From: Streptomyces sp. G44
Lineage (GTDB): Bacteria > Actinomycetota > Actinomycetes > Streptomycetales > Streptomycetaceae
Reading direction: 5' to 3'
DNA length: 63,068 nt
Assembly: GCF_016905445.1 (NCBI RefSeq)
Contig: NZ_JAFEXF010000017.1
Span: forward strand, 1 to 63,068
Each line of letters starts with the position of its first letter. The first letter of the stretch is position 1. The notes beneath the pieces are model-generated. The model saw nothing but the letters and a program-made list of their open reading frames with translations. It was not told where the DNA came from and ran no database searches. A program made the translations under genes and the position numbers. Of the stretch, positions 52,840 through 62,709 are shown one piece after another.

Positions 52840-54102
52840 ATGGACTCGACCCGGGACTCCGTCTCCGTTCTCGACGCCGCGGGCGACATCCTGCGTGCCC
52901 CGCTCGACGAGGTCCTGCCCCGGCTCTCCGGAGCCCTGACCGGCCTGGTCCCGCACCGCGCCGCCGCCGAGCTGGCCACGGAGTGCGCGCACTCCCCCTT
53001 CAAGACGGCCGGCGAGGCCGCGCTCGCGGAGCGGATCACCGCGGCCGAACTCGACCGGCTCGGCCCCGTCGTGGGCGTCGGACGGACCTGGCAGGGCACG
53101 GCCACGATCGGCGGCGCGGAGCACCCCGTGCTCGCCCTGCACAGCGACCGGACCACGCGCGGCGCGCTGCTCGTGCTGGTGCGCGAGCAGGCCGGGCGGC
53201 TCGACACGGCCGGGATCGCCCCCGCGCGGGTCCTGTGGGACCTGATCACGAGCCCCCTCGACCGGCTCGCCGCCGAGGCGGGGCACGGCACGCTGGCCCA
53301 GTCGCGGGCGGCCGCCGGGGCGCGGGCACGGGCCATCGCGGAGGCGGGCGAGGCGCACACCGCCGTACTGACGGGACTGCTCGGCGTACTGCGCAGCCGC
53401 GGCCTCGACGACGGGGCCGCGCGGGCCGCGGCGACCGAACTCGCCGTCTCCGCGCTGCTCGACCTGCGCGCCGAGGCGGAACGGGATCAGTCGGTGGCGG
53501 AGGAACCGGCCGACCAGGCGTTCACCCGCCTCGAAGAGTCGCTGCGGCCGCTCCTGCGGCACAGCGAGGTACGGCTCGCTCTCGCCCCTCCGGGCACCGC
53601 GCGGCGCCTGCCCGCCGACGTGGCGCACGCCGGGCGGGCGATCGGGCGGGGACTGCTCCTGGCCGTCCTGGAGCAGGACGGGGTGGACCGCGTCCATGTC
53701 GGCTGGCGCCTGGATGACACGACCTTGCGTGTGTCGGTACGGGACGACGGTCCCGGCGCCCTCTCGTACTGCTCACTCGGGCGCCGCCGGGTCACCGAGC
53801 GGGTGGAGGCGCTGGGCGGGCGGCTCGACGTCGACGCGGTGGAGGGGTGGGGGACGACGGTGACGGTATCGCTGCCCCTCGGCACGAAGGAGTCCGCCGG
53901 GGCGGCCGATCCCCTTGCCCCGCTGGGGGCGCGCGAACTGGAGGTCCTCGGGGAGCTGGCCCGGGGGCGCCGGAACCGGGACATCGCGGAACGGCTGCAC
54001 ATCAGCGAGTCCACGGTGAAGTTCCACGTGGCGAACATCCTGGCGAAGCTGGGGGTGGGCTCCCGGGGTGAGGCCGCCGCACTGTTCCACGCGGCTGCCT
54101 GA
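52840..54102 (+). CDS. HATPase-LuxR fusion regulator
   Basis: 420 residues. N-terminal ~230 residues are helical with no clear HisKA acceptor; from about 265 a HATPase-like region is seen (N-box-like [16 protein letters not shown]-box [26 protein letters not shown]), then [11 protein letters not shown] and a LuxR HTH (about 357-420: [40 protein letters not shown], landmark [12 protein letters not shown]). Fusion of kinase-type ATPase and DNA-binding in one chain. Divergent from the oxidoreductase, so it may regulate it. Confidence 0.82.
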   Translation: MDSTRDSVSVLDAAGDILRAPLDEVLPRLSGALTGLVPHRAAAELATECAHSPFKTAGEAALAERITAAELDRLGPVVGVGRTWQGTATIGGAEHPVLALHSDRTTRGALLVLVREQAGRLDTAGIAPARVLWDLITSPLDRLAAEAGHGTLAQSRAAAGARARAIAEAGEAHTAVLTGLLGVLRSRGLDDGAARAAATELAVSALLDLRAEAERDQSVAEEPADQAFTRLEESLRPLLRHSEVRLALAPPGTARRLPADVAHAGRAIGRGLLLAVLEQDGVDRVHVGWRLDDTTLRVSVRDDGPGALSYCSLGRRRVTERVEALGGRLDVDAVEGWGTTVTVSLPLGTKESAGAADPLAPLGARELEVLGELARGRRNRDIAERLHISESTVKFHVANILAKLGVGSRGEAAALFHAAA

Positions 54103-54126
54103 GCGGCGCCTTCCGCCCCCTGAGCC

Positions 54127-54396
54127 TTACTGGTCGGCGAACGGGCCCCCGAGGACTCCGGCGAGACGGATGAGGCCGCGTCGGCCGTTGTCCGTGGTCA
54201 CGACATGGACGGTGTACGCGCATCCATGCTCCGCCGCGTGCTCCTCGGCCCACGCGAGCACTTCCTCGACACCGGCCGCACCGGAGATCTCGTACTCATC
54301 GGCGCTCCGGTCCGAGCGGTCCCAGAAGTGAACCCGGTAGGTCGCGTGGTCCTGCTCCCAGGACGTGTCCCGGGGATCGATCCCGCGTATCCACAT
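54127..54396 (-). CDS. Small hypothetical protein, 89 aa
   Basis: Starts MWIRGIDPRDTSWEQDHATYRVHFWDRS, then ADEYEISGAAGVEEVLAWAEEHAAEHG and TVHVVTTDNG. Codon use fits the genome and I recall alike proteins in other Streptomyces; no known motif or signal. It converges on the LuxR gene, 24 bases apart, and sits between it and repeat array 2. Confidence 0.68.
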   Translation of the reverse strand: MWIRGIDPRDTSWEQDHATYRVHFWDRSDRSADEYEISGAAGVEEVLAWAEEHAAEHGCAYTVHVVTTDNGRRGLIRLAGVLGGPFADQ

Positions 54397-54450
54397 GCCC
54401 CAACCCTAGCCAGCCGGCCATATACGCGACCGGCCCAGGCCAGGAGGAAC

Positions 54451-55085
54451 ACCCCACCCACATGCACCCGCGAACGCCCCGGAGGGGACGTGGGGGTATG
54501 TGCGCGCGCAGCACAGTGGTGGTGCGTCCCGAACCGATGAGTACCCAGGCCCCAGCGCCAAGATGGCGAGCACGGACATACCCCCGCGGCCCCGCCCCCA
54601 AGCCGACCGAAGGCCCACCGGTGCCACACCCGCAGTGACCCCCACACCGAAACACAGGACGGCCGCACCCCCCAAAACACCCGCACCCGCGAACGCCCCG
54701 GAGGGGACGCGGGGGTATGTGCGCGCGCAGCACAGTGGCGGTGCGTCCCCAGCCGATGAGCACCCAGGCCCCAGCGCCAAGATGGCGAGCACGGACATAC
54801 CCCCGCGGCCCCGCCCCCAAGACGGCCCAAGGCCCACCGGGGGCCACACCCGCAGTGACCCCGCACCGAAACACAGAACAGCCGCACACCCCGAAACACC
54901 CGCACCCGCGCACGCGCCGAAGGGGACGCGGGGGTATGTGCGCGCGCAGCACAGTGGTGGTGCGTCCCGAACCGATGAGCACCCAGGCTCCAGCGCCAAG
55001 ATGGCGAGCACGGACATACCCCCGCGGCCCCGCCCCACGGACGGCCTAAGGCGCCGACGGCGCCCACCACCGCACCGCAGCCCCG
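54451..55085 (-). repeat. Array 2: three copies of the 100-bp element in a 219-bp unit
   Basis: Plus-strand cores C 54489-54588, D 54708-54807 and E 54927-55026, exactly 100 bases each and spaced 219, are the reverse complement of cores A and B. Arms are CGCGGGGGTATGT with complement (one change in C). They share CTGCGCGCG where A/B have CTCCGCGCG, so array 2 was amplified locally. The array fills the gap between the 89-aa gene and the polymerase; since 219 is divisible by three, a spurious open frame runs through it into the polymerase. Confidence 0.88.
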
Positions 55086-55114
55086 CTGTCAGTGCCAGGT
55101 GCGACACTCGCGAC

Positions 55115-56842
55115 ATGAGTGACCGGTGGGCCGTCGCCGCGGTCGAGGGAGCGGGAGCGGAGCTCGTGCCCCTCGACGCCGCCGGGCTGCCCGCGGGGCC
55201 CGTCGAGCGGGAGGCCGACCTCGTCGAGGCCGTGCGGAAGCGGCCCGGCGTCGGCCGGTGGGTGTGGCGGTCGACCTCCGCCGTGTATCCCCGGCTGCTC
55301 GCCGCGGGCGTCCGCGTCGAGCGGTGCTACGACGTGGAGGCCGCCGAGCTCCTCCTCCTCGGTCACGAGGGCCGCCTCGGCGAGCCCCGCTCCGCGGCCG
55401 CCGCCCTCGCCCGCCTCCGCAACGCCCCCGTACCCCCCGATCCCCCGCCCCGCGCCGCCGAGCCCGGCTCACAGGACTCCCTCTTCGAGCCCCGCCCCGG
55501 CGGCGCGCCCGTCACGCTCGGCGAACTCGTCGAGGTCTACGCCGAGCAGCAGCGAAGACACGACACCGCGGCCCATCCCGGCCGCATGCGCCTGCTCACC
55601 GCCTCCGAGTCGGCGGGCATGCTGGTGGCCGCCGAGATGAACGCCGCGGGCCTGCCCTGGCGCGCCGACGTCCACCGCGAGCTGCTGACGGAACTGCTCG
55701 GCGAGCGGTACGCGGGCGGCGGGGAGCCGCGCCGCCTGGCCGAGCTGGCCGACGAGGTATCCGCCGCGTTCGGCCGCCGCGTGCGACCGGACCTCGCCGC
55801 CGACGTGGTGAAGGCGTTCGCGCAGGCCGGCATCAGGGTGAAGTCGACGCGCCGCTGGGAGCTTGAGGGGATCGACCACCCGGCGGTGCGGCCCCTCATC
55901 GAGTACAAGAAGCTGTACCGGATCTGGACCGCCCACGGCTGGAGCTGGTTGCAGGACTGGGTCCGCGACGGCCGCTTCCGCGCCGAGTACACGCCGGGCG
56001 GTTCGGTCAGCGGCCGCTGGACGACCAACGGCGGCGGCGCGTTGCAGATCCCGAAGGTGATCCGGCGGGCGGTGATCGCCGACCCCGGCTGGCGGCTCGT
56101 CGTCGCCGACGCCGACCAGATGGAGCCGAGGGTGCTCGCCGCGATCTCCCGGGACCGGGACCTGATGGAGGTGGCCGGGAGCGAGGAGGACCTCTACACC
56201 CGGCTTTCGGACCGCGCGTTCTCCGGCGACCGCGACCACGCGAAGATCGCGCTGCTCGGCGCGGTGTACGGCCAGACGTCGGGCGACGGCCTGAAGAACC
56301 TGGCCGCGCTGCGCCGCCGCTTCCCGCTGGCCGTCGCGTACGTCGACGACGCGGCGAAGGCGGGTGAGGAGGGGCGGCTCGTGCGGACCTGGCTGGGGCG
56401 GACGAGCCCGCCGGCGGCCGGGGCCGGGGAGGACGAGGAGGCGGGCATCCCGCAAGAGGCCCCCAGAGGCCCCGGAGATCCCGCCGCGCCGGGCGGCTCC
56501 GCCACCCCGGACGGCGAGTTCACTCCCGGGTACGCCTCGACGAACGCCCGCGCGCGCGGCCGGTTCACGCGCAACTTCGTGGTGCAGGGCAGCGCCGCCG
56601 ACTGGGCCCTGCTGATGCTGGCCGCGCTGCGGCGGACGATCGCCGAGGCCGGCATGCGGGCCGAACTGGTCTTCTTCCAGCACGACGAGGTCATCGTGCA
56701 CTGCCCGGCCGAGGAGGCGGCGGCCGTCGCCCTCGCCGTACGGGAGGCGGGTGACCTGGCCGGCCGGATCGCCTTCGGGGAGACGCCGGTCCGCTTCCCG
56801 TTCACGACCGCCGTCGTGGAGTGCTACGCCGACGCGAAGTGA
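55115..56842 (+). CDS. Compact family-A DNA polymerase
   Basis: 575 residues, annotated in Streptomyces as bifunctional 3'-5' exonuclease/DNA polymerase. Polymerase motifs: A, VVADADQMEPRVLAAIS (Asp and Glu kept); B, HAKIALLGAVYGQTSG (Lys and Tyr-Gly kept); C, FFQHDEVIVH. The N-terminal ~190 residues show no DEDD exonuclease pattern by eye. Acidic, Pro/Gly-rich insert (about 430-470) between motif B and C is lineage-specific. ATG at 55115; frame is open upstream through the repeats, but that is an artefact. Confidence 0.9.
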   Translation: MSDRWAVAAVEGAGAELVPLDAAGLPAGPVEREADLVEAVRKRPGVGRWVWRSTSAVYPRLLAAGVRVERCYDVEAAELLLLGHEGRLGEPRSAAAALARLRNAPVPPDPPPRAAEPGSQDSLFEPRPGGAPVTLGELVEVYAEQQRRHDTAAHPGRMRLLTASESAGMLVAAEMNAAGLPWRADVHRELLTELLGERYAGGGEPRRLAELADEVSAAFGRRVRPDLAADVVKAFAQAGIRVKSTRRWELEGIDHPAVRPLIEYKKLYRIWTAHGWSWLQDWVRDGRFRAEYTPGGSVSGRWTTNGGGALQIPKVIRRAVIADPGWRLVVADADQMEPRVLAAISRDRDLMEVAGSEEDLYTRLSDRAFSGDRDHAKIALLGAVYGQTSGDGLKNLAALRRRFPLAVAYVDDAAKAGEEGRLVRTWLGRTSPPAAGAGEDEEAGIPQEAPRGPGDPAAPGGSATPDGEFTPGYASTNARARGRFTRNFVVQGSAADWALLMLAALRRTIAEAGMRAELVFFQHDEVIVHCPAEEAAAVALAVREAGDLAGRIAFGETPVRFPFTTAVVECYADAK

Positions 56843-56860
56843 CCCGGCGGGCGCCTCGCC

Positions 56861-59800
56861 CTAGCGGCCGGCCCCCGGATCCAGATACGGATCCAGATCC
56901 GGCTCCGGCTCCGGATCCCCCAGCAGGACCCGCAGTTCGTCGACCACCTTGCTGTCCGTGCCGTCCAGCGCCCGCAGCGCCGCCCGCCACTGCTCGTACG
57001 CCTCCTCCGGGCGCCCCGAGGTGCGCAGGAGCAGCCCGCGCTGGTGCCGGGCCAGGCCCGTCATGTGGGCGTCACCACGGTGTTCGGCGCGGTCGATGAG
57101 GGCGGCGCACTCGCGTGTCGCGTCCCCTGCGCGGGACAGGCCCCGCAACGCGCGGACCAGGCCGAGCCGGGCCTGGGACTCGCCGTGCCAGTCCTCGTAC
57201 TCCCCGTGGATGCGCAGGCTCTCCTCGAAGTGGGTGAGGGCGGCGGCCGGTTCGCCGAGGGTGAGGTGGGCGTAGCCGATGTTGCAGTGGGCGGACTGGC
57301 GCACGATGGCGTGCCCGATGGCCTCGCCGATGGCGAGGCTGCGTTCGTGGTGGTCGATGGCGGCGCGGGCGTCCGTGTGTTCGTAGAGGTTGCCGAGGTG
57401 GCTGAGGGTGATCGCCTCGCTGAGCGGGTCGGCGGGTCCCTTGGCGAGCGCGAGGCTCTGCCGCAGGGACTCGGCGGACTCCTCGTGGCGGCCGAGGCCT
57501 TCGAGGAGGAGGCCGCGGTTGTTGAGGCCCCGGCGTACGCAGGAGACGATGCCGAGGACCCGCCAGAGCGCGAGGGCCTGGTCGTTGAGCGCGAGCGCCT
57601 CGCCGCTGCGGCCCGACATGAAGTGCATTCCGGCGAGGTCGGTCAGGGCCTGCGCCTCGGCGGCGCTGTCGCCCTCGCGGCGGGCGGCGTCCAGGGCGAG
57701 CGCGCCGAGCGTGGCCAGTTCCAGGAGGCGGCCCCGGCGCTGGAGATAGGGGAAGAGGCAGCGCACCAGTACGGGCAGCAGCTCGCAGGACCCGCTGTGC
57801 CGCTCCGCGAGGGCGACGATGTTCGCCAGCTCGGTGTCGCCCCAGGCGAAGGCCTCTTCCGGGGAGAGGGGCGGCGGGTCGGGGTCGGAGCCGGAGCGTG
57901 CGCGGGAGCCGGGTCCGCCCGGGGAGCCGGGTCCGCCCGGGGAGCCGGGTCCGCCCGGGGAGCCGGGTCCGCCCGGGGAGCCGGGTCCGCCCGGGGAGCC
58001 GGGTCCGCCCGGGGAGCCGGGTCCGCCCGGGGAGCCGGACGGGGCCGTCTGCCGCTCGCACCGCTGCCTGCGGCGGGCGAGCCGGGGCTCCACGCCGCGC
58101 AGGCGGTCCGTCTTGTCGAGGCCGTCCGGCATGATCGCCAGCAAGGTGCGGCGGGCCGACTCCGCGTACCAGAGGAGCGCCTGGTCGACGACATCCTCCG
58201 CGCCGGGGCCGACGGCCGCCGTCTCCCTCGCGAAGTCGCGGACGAGGTCGTGCGGGGCGTACCGGCCGTACGCCGTCTCGTCGAGGAGGGCGACGTCGAC
58301 CAGGCGGTCGAGGGCGGCGCCCGCCCGCAGCTCGTCGACGCCCAACAGGCGCGCCAGCAGCGGCACTCCGTACGTGGGCAGGTCGAGCGCGCCGATCCTG
58401 GCCAGGGCGAGGGCGGCGTCGCGGTCGGCCCGGCGTTCCGACGTGCGCAGGGCGTCGAGGGCCACGGCCAGGGAGCGGCGCACGCTCAGGTCGTCGTATT
58501 CCAGGTGGTGCAGGCGGCCCCCGCTGACGGTGAGGAGTTCGGCGAGGGCGTCCGGCGTGAGGGCGCGGCGCGCGGCGAGGCGGGCGGCGATGATGCGCAG
58601 GGCCAGCGGGAGGCGGCCCGCCAGTTCGACCAGGGGGTGCCCGGCGTCGAGTCCGTGACGCCCCGACACCGCCCGCAGGAGCGCTGCGCTGTCCCCGTCC
58701 GAGAGGGGCTCCAGCGGGAAGCGTGCCGCGCCGTCGAGGGTCGTCAGCGGCGAGCGGCTGGTGACGATGACCGCGCAGCCGGGGCCCGCCGGCAGCAGCG
58801 GGCGTACCTGCGCGGCGGTCGCGGCGTCGTCCAGGACCATCAGCGTGCGCGTCGGCGCGAGCAGGGAACGCAGCGACGCCGATGTCGCGCCCGGGTCCAC
58901 GCAGCCCTGCGCGGTGCGGCGCGGCTCGGCGCCGAGGTCGCGCAGGAGCGAGGTGAGTGCCTGGCCGGGGGTGAGGGGGGTCATGCCCGGTGTCGCGCCG
59001 TGCAGGTTGACGTAGAGCTGCCCGTCGGGGAACTCCTCCCGCAGCCCGTGCGCCACATGTACGGCGAGGGCGCTCTTGCCGACCCCGGCCATCCCGGAGA
59101 CGACGGCCACGCGGGGTTCCGCGGCGAGCGCGGTCCGCAGGGCCCGGACGGTGTCCTGACGCCCGGTGAAGTGGGCGGGGCCGGGCGGGAGTTGCGCGGG
59201 TTGCGCGGCCTTCCCGTCGGCGACCGCGTCCGCATCCGCCCCCGCCTCCGCCGTTATGCAGGCCTCAGCCTCCACCGTTGTGCAGGTCTCCGCCTCCACC
59301 GTTGTGCAGGTCTCCGCCTCCACCGTTGTGCAGGTCTCCGCCTCCGCCGTTATGCAGGCCTCCGCCTCCGCCGTCGTAGAGGCCTCCGCTCCCACGGTCG
59401 TAGAGGTCTCCGCCTCCGCTCTCGTACAGATGTCCGCTTCAGGTACCCGTACCCGACAGGCCTCCGCTTCCGGCTCCGGACAGGGCTGGGCCGGCGGCTT
59501 CCTGTCGGCTGCGGGTGCGGCGCGGTCCGAACCGCCGCGCCCCGCCACCTTTTCGGGCGCCCTCGCGACCGTCCTCTCGGTCCTCGCCCGCGCCGTCGCC
59601 CCGGCCGTCGCCCCCGCCGTCGCCTCTGACCGGCCCCGCAGCACCTCCTGATGCGCGTCCCCCACCGCCGCGCCCGGCTCCACGCCCAGTTCCTCCACCA
59701 GCCTGCGGCGCAGTTCGCGGTGGACGGCGAGGGCCTCCGCCTGACGGCCCGTGCGGTGCAGTACGAGCATCAACTGGCGGTGGAAGGCCTCGCGGAGCGG

Positions 59801-60394
59801 GTGCTCGGCGACCAGTTCGGTCAGTTCGGGGACGAGGGCGGCGAGCTGGGTGCCGAGCGCCAGTTCGGCGTCGTACCGCCATTCCAGGGCGAGCAGACGC
59901 GCTTCTTCCAGGCGCGGTACGAGGGAGTGGTCCGCCAGCGGTTCCGGCAGGCCGCTCAACGGCCTCCCGCGCCACAGAGCCAGCGCCTCCGCGACGCACG
60001 TGACGACCCGTGGCCAGTCCCGCTCGGCGCGCGCGGCCCGCGCCCGCGCCACCCGGCGTTCGAAGACGCGGACGTCCAGCTCGGCGTCGTCGACGCGCAG
60101 CCGGTAGCCGGGCACCACCGCGAGCAGCCGTTCCGGGTCGTCGAGGAGGCGGCGCAGCCGCGTCACGTGGTTCTGGAGGGAGGCCTGCGCCGAGGCGGGC
60201 GGGGCGCCGCCCCACAGCGCGTCCTTGAGGGCGTCGAGCGAGACGACCCTGTCCGGTTCCAGGAGGAGCGCGGCCAGCAGGGCCCGCCCCTTGGCGCTGC
60301 GCACGGGACGCGGCTCCCCCGTGGCGTCGTACACGGCGGGCGCACCGAGCAGCCCGAACCGCAGACCGGACCTCGGTTCCTCCCGTTCACTCAC
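56861..60394 (-). CDS. AfsR/SARP-type regulator, very large
   Basis: 1177 residues. OmpR-like DNA-binding and BTAD (about 1-260; LKDALWGGAPPASAQASLQNHVTRLRRLL is the SARP landmark, NHVTRLRRLL), a low-complexity region (280-400) with 8-residue repeats, NB-ARC ATPase (GMAGVGKSALAVHVA, then LMVLDDAATAAQV) and a C-terminal TPR set (about 900-1150). Between NB-ARC and TPR lies a collagen-like GSPGGP run of seven units. Such proteins link signals to antibiotic and developmental genes. GTG 60394 has GGGGAG upstream. Confidence 0.88.
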   Translation of the reverse strand: MSEREEPRSGLRFGLLGAPAVYDATGEPRPVRSAKGRALLAALLLEPDRVVSLDALKDALWGGAPPASAQASLQNHVTRLRRLLDDPERLLAVVPGYRLRVDDAELDVRVFERRVARARAARAERDWPRVVTCVAEALALWRGRPLSGLPEPLADHSLVPRLEEARLLALEWRYDAELALGTQLAALVPELTELVAEHPLREAFHRQLMLVLHRTGRQAEALAVHRELRRRLVEELGVEPGAAVGDAHQEVLRGRSEATAGATAGATARARTERTVARAPEKVAGRGGSDRAAPAADRKPPAQPCPEPEAEACRVRVPEADICTRAEAETSTTVGAEASTTAEAEACITAEAETCTTVEAETCTTVEAETCTTVEAEACITAEAGADADAVADGKAAQPAQLPPGPAHFTGRQDTVRALRTALAAEPRVAVVSGMAGVGKSALAVHVAHGLREEFPDGQLYVNLHGATPGMTPLTPGQALTSLLRDLGAEPRRTAQGCVDPGATSASLRSLLAPTRTLMVLDDAATAAQVRPLLPAGPGCAVIVTSRSPLTTLDGAARFPLEPLSDGDSAALLRAVSGRHGLDAGHPLVELAGRLPLALRIIAARLAARRALTPDALAELLTVSGGRLHHLEYDDLSVRRSLAVALDALRTSERRADRDAALALARIGALDLPTYGVPLLARLLGVDELRAGAALDRLVDVALLDETAYGRYAPHDLVRDFARETAAVGPGAEDVVDQALLWYAESARRTLLAIMPDGLDKTDRLRGVEPRLARRRQRCERQTAPSGSPGGPGSPGGPGSPGGPGSPGGPGSPGGPGSPGGPGSPGGPGSRARSGSDPDPPPLSPEEAFAWGDTELANIVALAERHSGSCELLPVLVRCLFPYLQRRGRLLELATLGALALDAARREGDSAAEAQALTDLAGMHFMSGRSGEALALNDQALALWRVLGIVSCVRRGLNNRGLLLEGLGRHEESAESLRQSLALAKGPADPLSEAITLSHLGNLYEHTDARAAIDHHERSLAIGEAIGHAIVRQSAHCNIGYAHLTLGEPAAALTHFEESLRIHGEYEDWHGESQARLGLVRALRGLSRAGDATRECAALIDRAEHRGDAHMTGLARHQRGLLLRTSGRPEEAYEQWRAALRALDGTDSKVVDELRVLLGDPEPEPDLDPYLDPGAGR
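57911..58036. repeat. Seven 18-bp units coding GSPGGP in the AfsR-type gene
   Basis: GGGTCCGCCCGGGGAGCC repeated seven times without interruption (126 bases), encoding Gly-Ser-Pro-Gly-Gly-Pro on the minus strand between NB-ARC and TPR. Perfect identity suggests recent slippage. Confidence 0.9.
59245..59440. repeat. 24-bp coding repeats in the AfsR-type gene linker
   Basis: About eight 24-base units of the type CCTCCACCGTTGTGCAGGTC encode Thr/Val/Glu/Ala/Cys octamers (TTVEAETC type). They lie in the linker between BTAD and NB-ARC. Confidence 0.82.
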
Positions 60395-60651
60395 GCTGTC
60401 TCCCCGGGCCGCCCGTCGCTTATCAGCCGACCGTTGGCCATATGTTAGCGATCTGTTGGCGGGGCCTGATGTGATCACTTCATCGGACCTGGCCCGCCGG
60501 TACTCGCGCACAGCGCGTAGCTCGGGGGAGTGTCGCCGCCGTGCCGGGTCCGGGGGCAGAGAGAGAGCCTCGGTCGGCAGAGGTGATCGACCGGGGCTCT
60601 TGTCCTGCCCGCGCCTTGTCGGCGCCGCACGGATGCCCCGCGCCGCCCACG

Positions 60652-60740
60652 GCCGCACGGGCCCTCATGCCTCCCCCGGCAGCCGCACGGGCCCTCATGC
60701 CCCGGCAGCCGCACGGGCCCTTACGCCCCCGGCAGCCGCA
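60652..60740. repeat. 26-30 bp imperfect repeats upstream of the AfsR-type gene
   Basis: GCCGCACGGGCCC(T/A)CATGCC-like units at 60652, 60682, 60708 and 60735, spaced 30, 26 and 27 bases. They fill part of the 326-base gap between the sensor kinase stop and the AfsR-type start. No open frame of note or clear promoter is visible there. Confidence 0.68.
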
Positions 60741-62673
60741 CCGTGAACAGCGATCCCTTCCCCGGCACGCTCTCCGCCGTGACCGCGCCCTCGTGGGCCT
60801 CCGCCAGCTTGCGCACGATGGACAGGCCGAGGCCGCTGCCGCCCGTCGCCCTCGTACGCGACTTGTCCGCGCGCCAGAAGCGGTCGAAGACGTGCGGGAG
60901 TTCGGTGGCGTCGATACCCGTGCCGGTGTCGGCCACCTCGATCAGCACCTCGTCGTCCGTACCGCGGCAGGTGATCCGTACGCTGCCGCCCTCCGGGGTG
61001 TGCCGGATCGCGTTGGAGACGAGGTTGCCGATCGCCTGGCGCAGCCGCAGCGGGTCGGCCGTCACCCGGGGGTCGCCGAGCGCCGTCGCCCTGAGCTCGA
61101 CCCCGGCGGCGTCCGCCCGCGCCTGGTGCGCCGCCGCCACCTGCTCGGCGATCTCGGCGGCGCGTACCGGTTCGCGGTGCAGGCGCAGCGTGCCGGCGTC
61201 GGCGGCGGCGAGGTCCTGGAGGTCGTCGACGATGTGCTGGAGCAGCAGGGCCTCTTCGAGGAGTGAGGTGACCAGGGCGGGGTCGGTCTCGACGACGCCG
61301 TCCTCGGCCGCCTCCAGCCAGCCGCGGATGTTGGAGAGCGGGGTGCGCAGCTCGTGCGCGACGTCGCTCACCATGGCCTTGCGCTGTTCCTCCAGTGCCT
61401 TGCGGTGGGCGGCCATGTCATTGAAGGCGGCGGCCAGTTGGCTGATCTCGCCGGCCGAACGGCTGACCTTCGCCGGCACCGGTTCACTCGCCTCGCCCGT
61501 CTTCATGCGCCGGGTCGCGGTGGTCAGCGCCCGCAGCGGCCGGGTCAGCCTGGCCGCGGCGAGCGCGGTGACGGCGACCGTGACGGCGAGAACGGCCGCG
61601 GCGAGCCCCGCGAGGCGGGCGGTGTTGGCCCCGGAGAGGCTGAAGCCGGGGGTGCTGCGGGAACCGTCGGGGCTGGTGATGAAGAGCAGCGCGGGCGAGG
61701 AGACGTAGGGACCGAGCTGTTCGCGGCGGGCGCTGTCGACGCAGGCCGTGGCGGCGGCGTCCAGGGCCGTGGTGGGGCCGGGCACGGCGGGGGCGCCGGG
61801 TGCGGGGCTCTCGACGGCGCCGGGTGCCTGCGGCGCCTCGCGGAACTCCCCGGCCCTGCCGGCCGGGCCCGTGACGGCTTTGCGGGGTACGTACGGCCCC
61901 GGGACCGCGCCGACCGGCTTCGCGCCGGAGCGCCCGGCCACCTCCAGCCTGACCTCGACGGGGGTGAGGCCGCGCCGCCTCATGCACGCGTCGGCGAGGG
62001 AGCCGAGCTTCTCCAGGGCCTTGAACTCGGTGTCGGTCGGCACGTCGAGCAACGGTGTGTGGCATCGGGTCCTGTAGAGGTCGCCCGGGTCGTTGTGGAC
62101 GCGCAGGGAGGGGCGTCCGCCGGGGCCGACGACGATGTCGGAGGTGACGCCGAACTCCGACAGACAGGCCGCGCCGCGGTCGGCGGCGGCGGCCCTGAGC
62201 TCCTCGCGTTCGCGCCGGGTGAGACGGTACGGGCCGACCGCGCGCGGGTCGACGCGGTCGGCTCCGGCGCCCTCGTCGCCCCGCCCGGCGGACAGCGTCG
62301 TGTCCACGGCGAGCGGGTCGAGGACGGCGGAGGCGTTCGGGGGCAGCGGGGTGTGGGTCGAGGGGGCCGCGGAGTCCGCGATGACCTTGCGGTCCTGTGT
62401 GGTGAGGGCGATGCGGCGGCCGGTGCCGCGGGACAGCTCACGGACGGCCTCGTCGGCGCCGCGCCACGCGGGGGCGGCCGCGCCGACACCGAGGAGCCGG
62501 TCGTAGATACGGGCGTCGTCGGCGAGCACCTGCCCCTGCTCCTGCCGCAACGCCCCGGAGGTGGTCTGCGCGGCGAGCCAGGCGGTCGCGGCGATCGACC
62601 CCATGGAGACGAGCACGGACACGACGAGCAGCCGGACCAGCAGGCTCTTACGAAGCGGAACATCACGCCCCAC
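60721..62673 (-). CDS. Sensor histidine kinase, BaeS-like
   Basis: About 650 residues with uncertain start (GTG 62673 used). TM1 near residue 10-30, a long extracellular region (30-370) with two paired Cys ([40 protein letters not shown]), TM2 near 385-410, HAMP ([18 protein letters not shown]), HisKA with [19 protein letters not shown], then HATPase_c ([42 protein letters not shown]). No response regulator is in the window; it would lie beyond the right edge. Confidence 0.83.
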   Translation of the reverse strand: MGRDVPLRKSLLVRLLVVSVLVSMGSIAATAWLAAQTTSGALRQEQGQVLADDARIYDRLLGVGAAAPAWRGADEAVRELSRGTGRRIALTTQDRKVIADSAAPSTHTPLPPNASAVLDPLAVDTTLSAGRGDEGAGADRVDPRAVGPYRLTRREREELRAAAADRGAACLSEFGVTSDIVVGPGGRPSLRVHNDPGDLYRTRCHTPLLDVPTDTEFKALEKLGSLADACMRRRGLTPVEVRLEVAGRSGAKPVGAVPGPYVPRKAVTGPAGRAGEFREAPQAPGAVESPAPGAPAVPGPTTALDAAATACVDSARREQLGPYVSSPALLFITSPDGSRSTPGFSLSGANTARLAGLAAAVLAVTVAVTALAAARLTRPLRALTTATRRMKTGEASEPVPAKVSRSAGEISQLAAAFNDMAAHRKALEEQRKAMVSDVAHELRTPLSNIRGWLEAAEDGVVETDPALVTSLLEEALLLQHIVDDLQDLAAADAGTLRLHREPVRAAEIAEQVAAAHQARADAAGVELRATALGDPRVTADPLRLRQAIGNLVSNAIRHTPEGGSVRITCRGTDDEVLIEVADTGTGIDATELPHVFDRFWRADKSRTRATGGSGLGLSIVRKLAEAHEGAVTAESVPGKGSLFTVRLPGA

Positions 62674-62709
62674 GAGACGCCACCGTGTCGCCTCCGGCCC
62701 CGGCCGTGC

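Noticed and set aside
54500..55114. In-frame N-terminal extension of the polymerase through the 219-bp repeats
   Set aside because: The period 219 is divisible by three; the extension is a translated repeat with no homology. The ATG at 55115 begins the family protein.
56861..62673. Edge of an antibiotic gene cluster because of the AfsR/SARP-type gene
   Set aside because: No polyketide, peptide or terpene synthesis genes are in the window; this regulator type is also common outside clusters.
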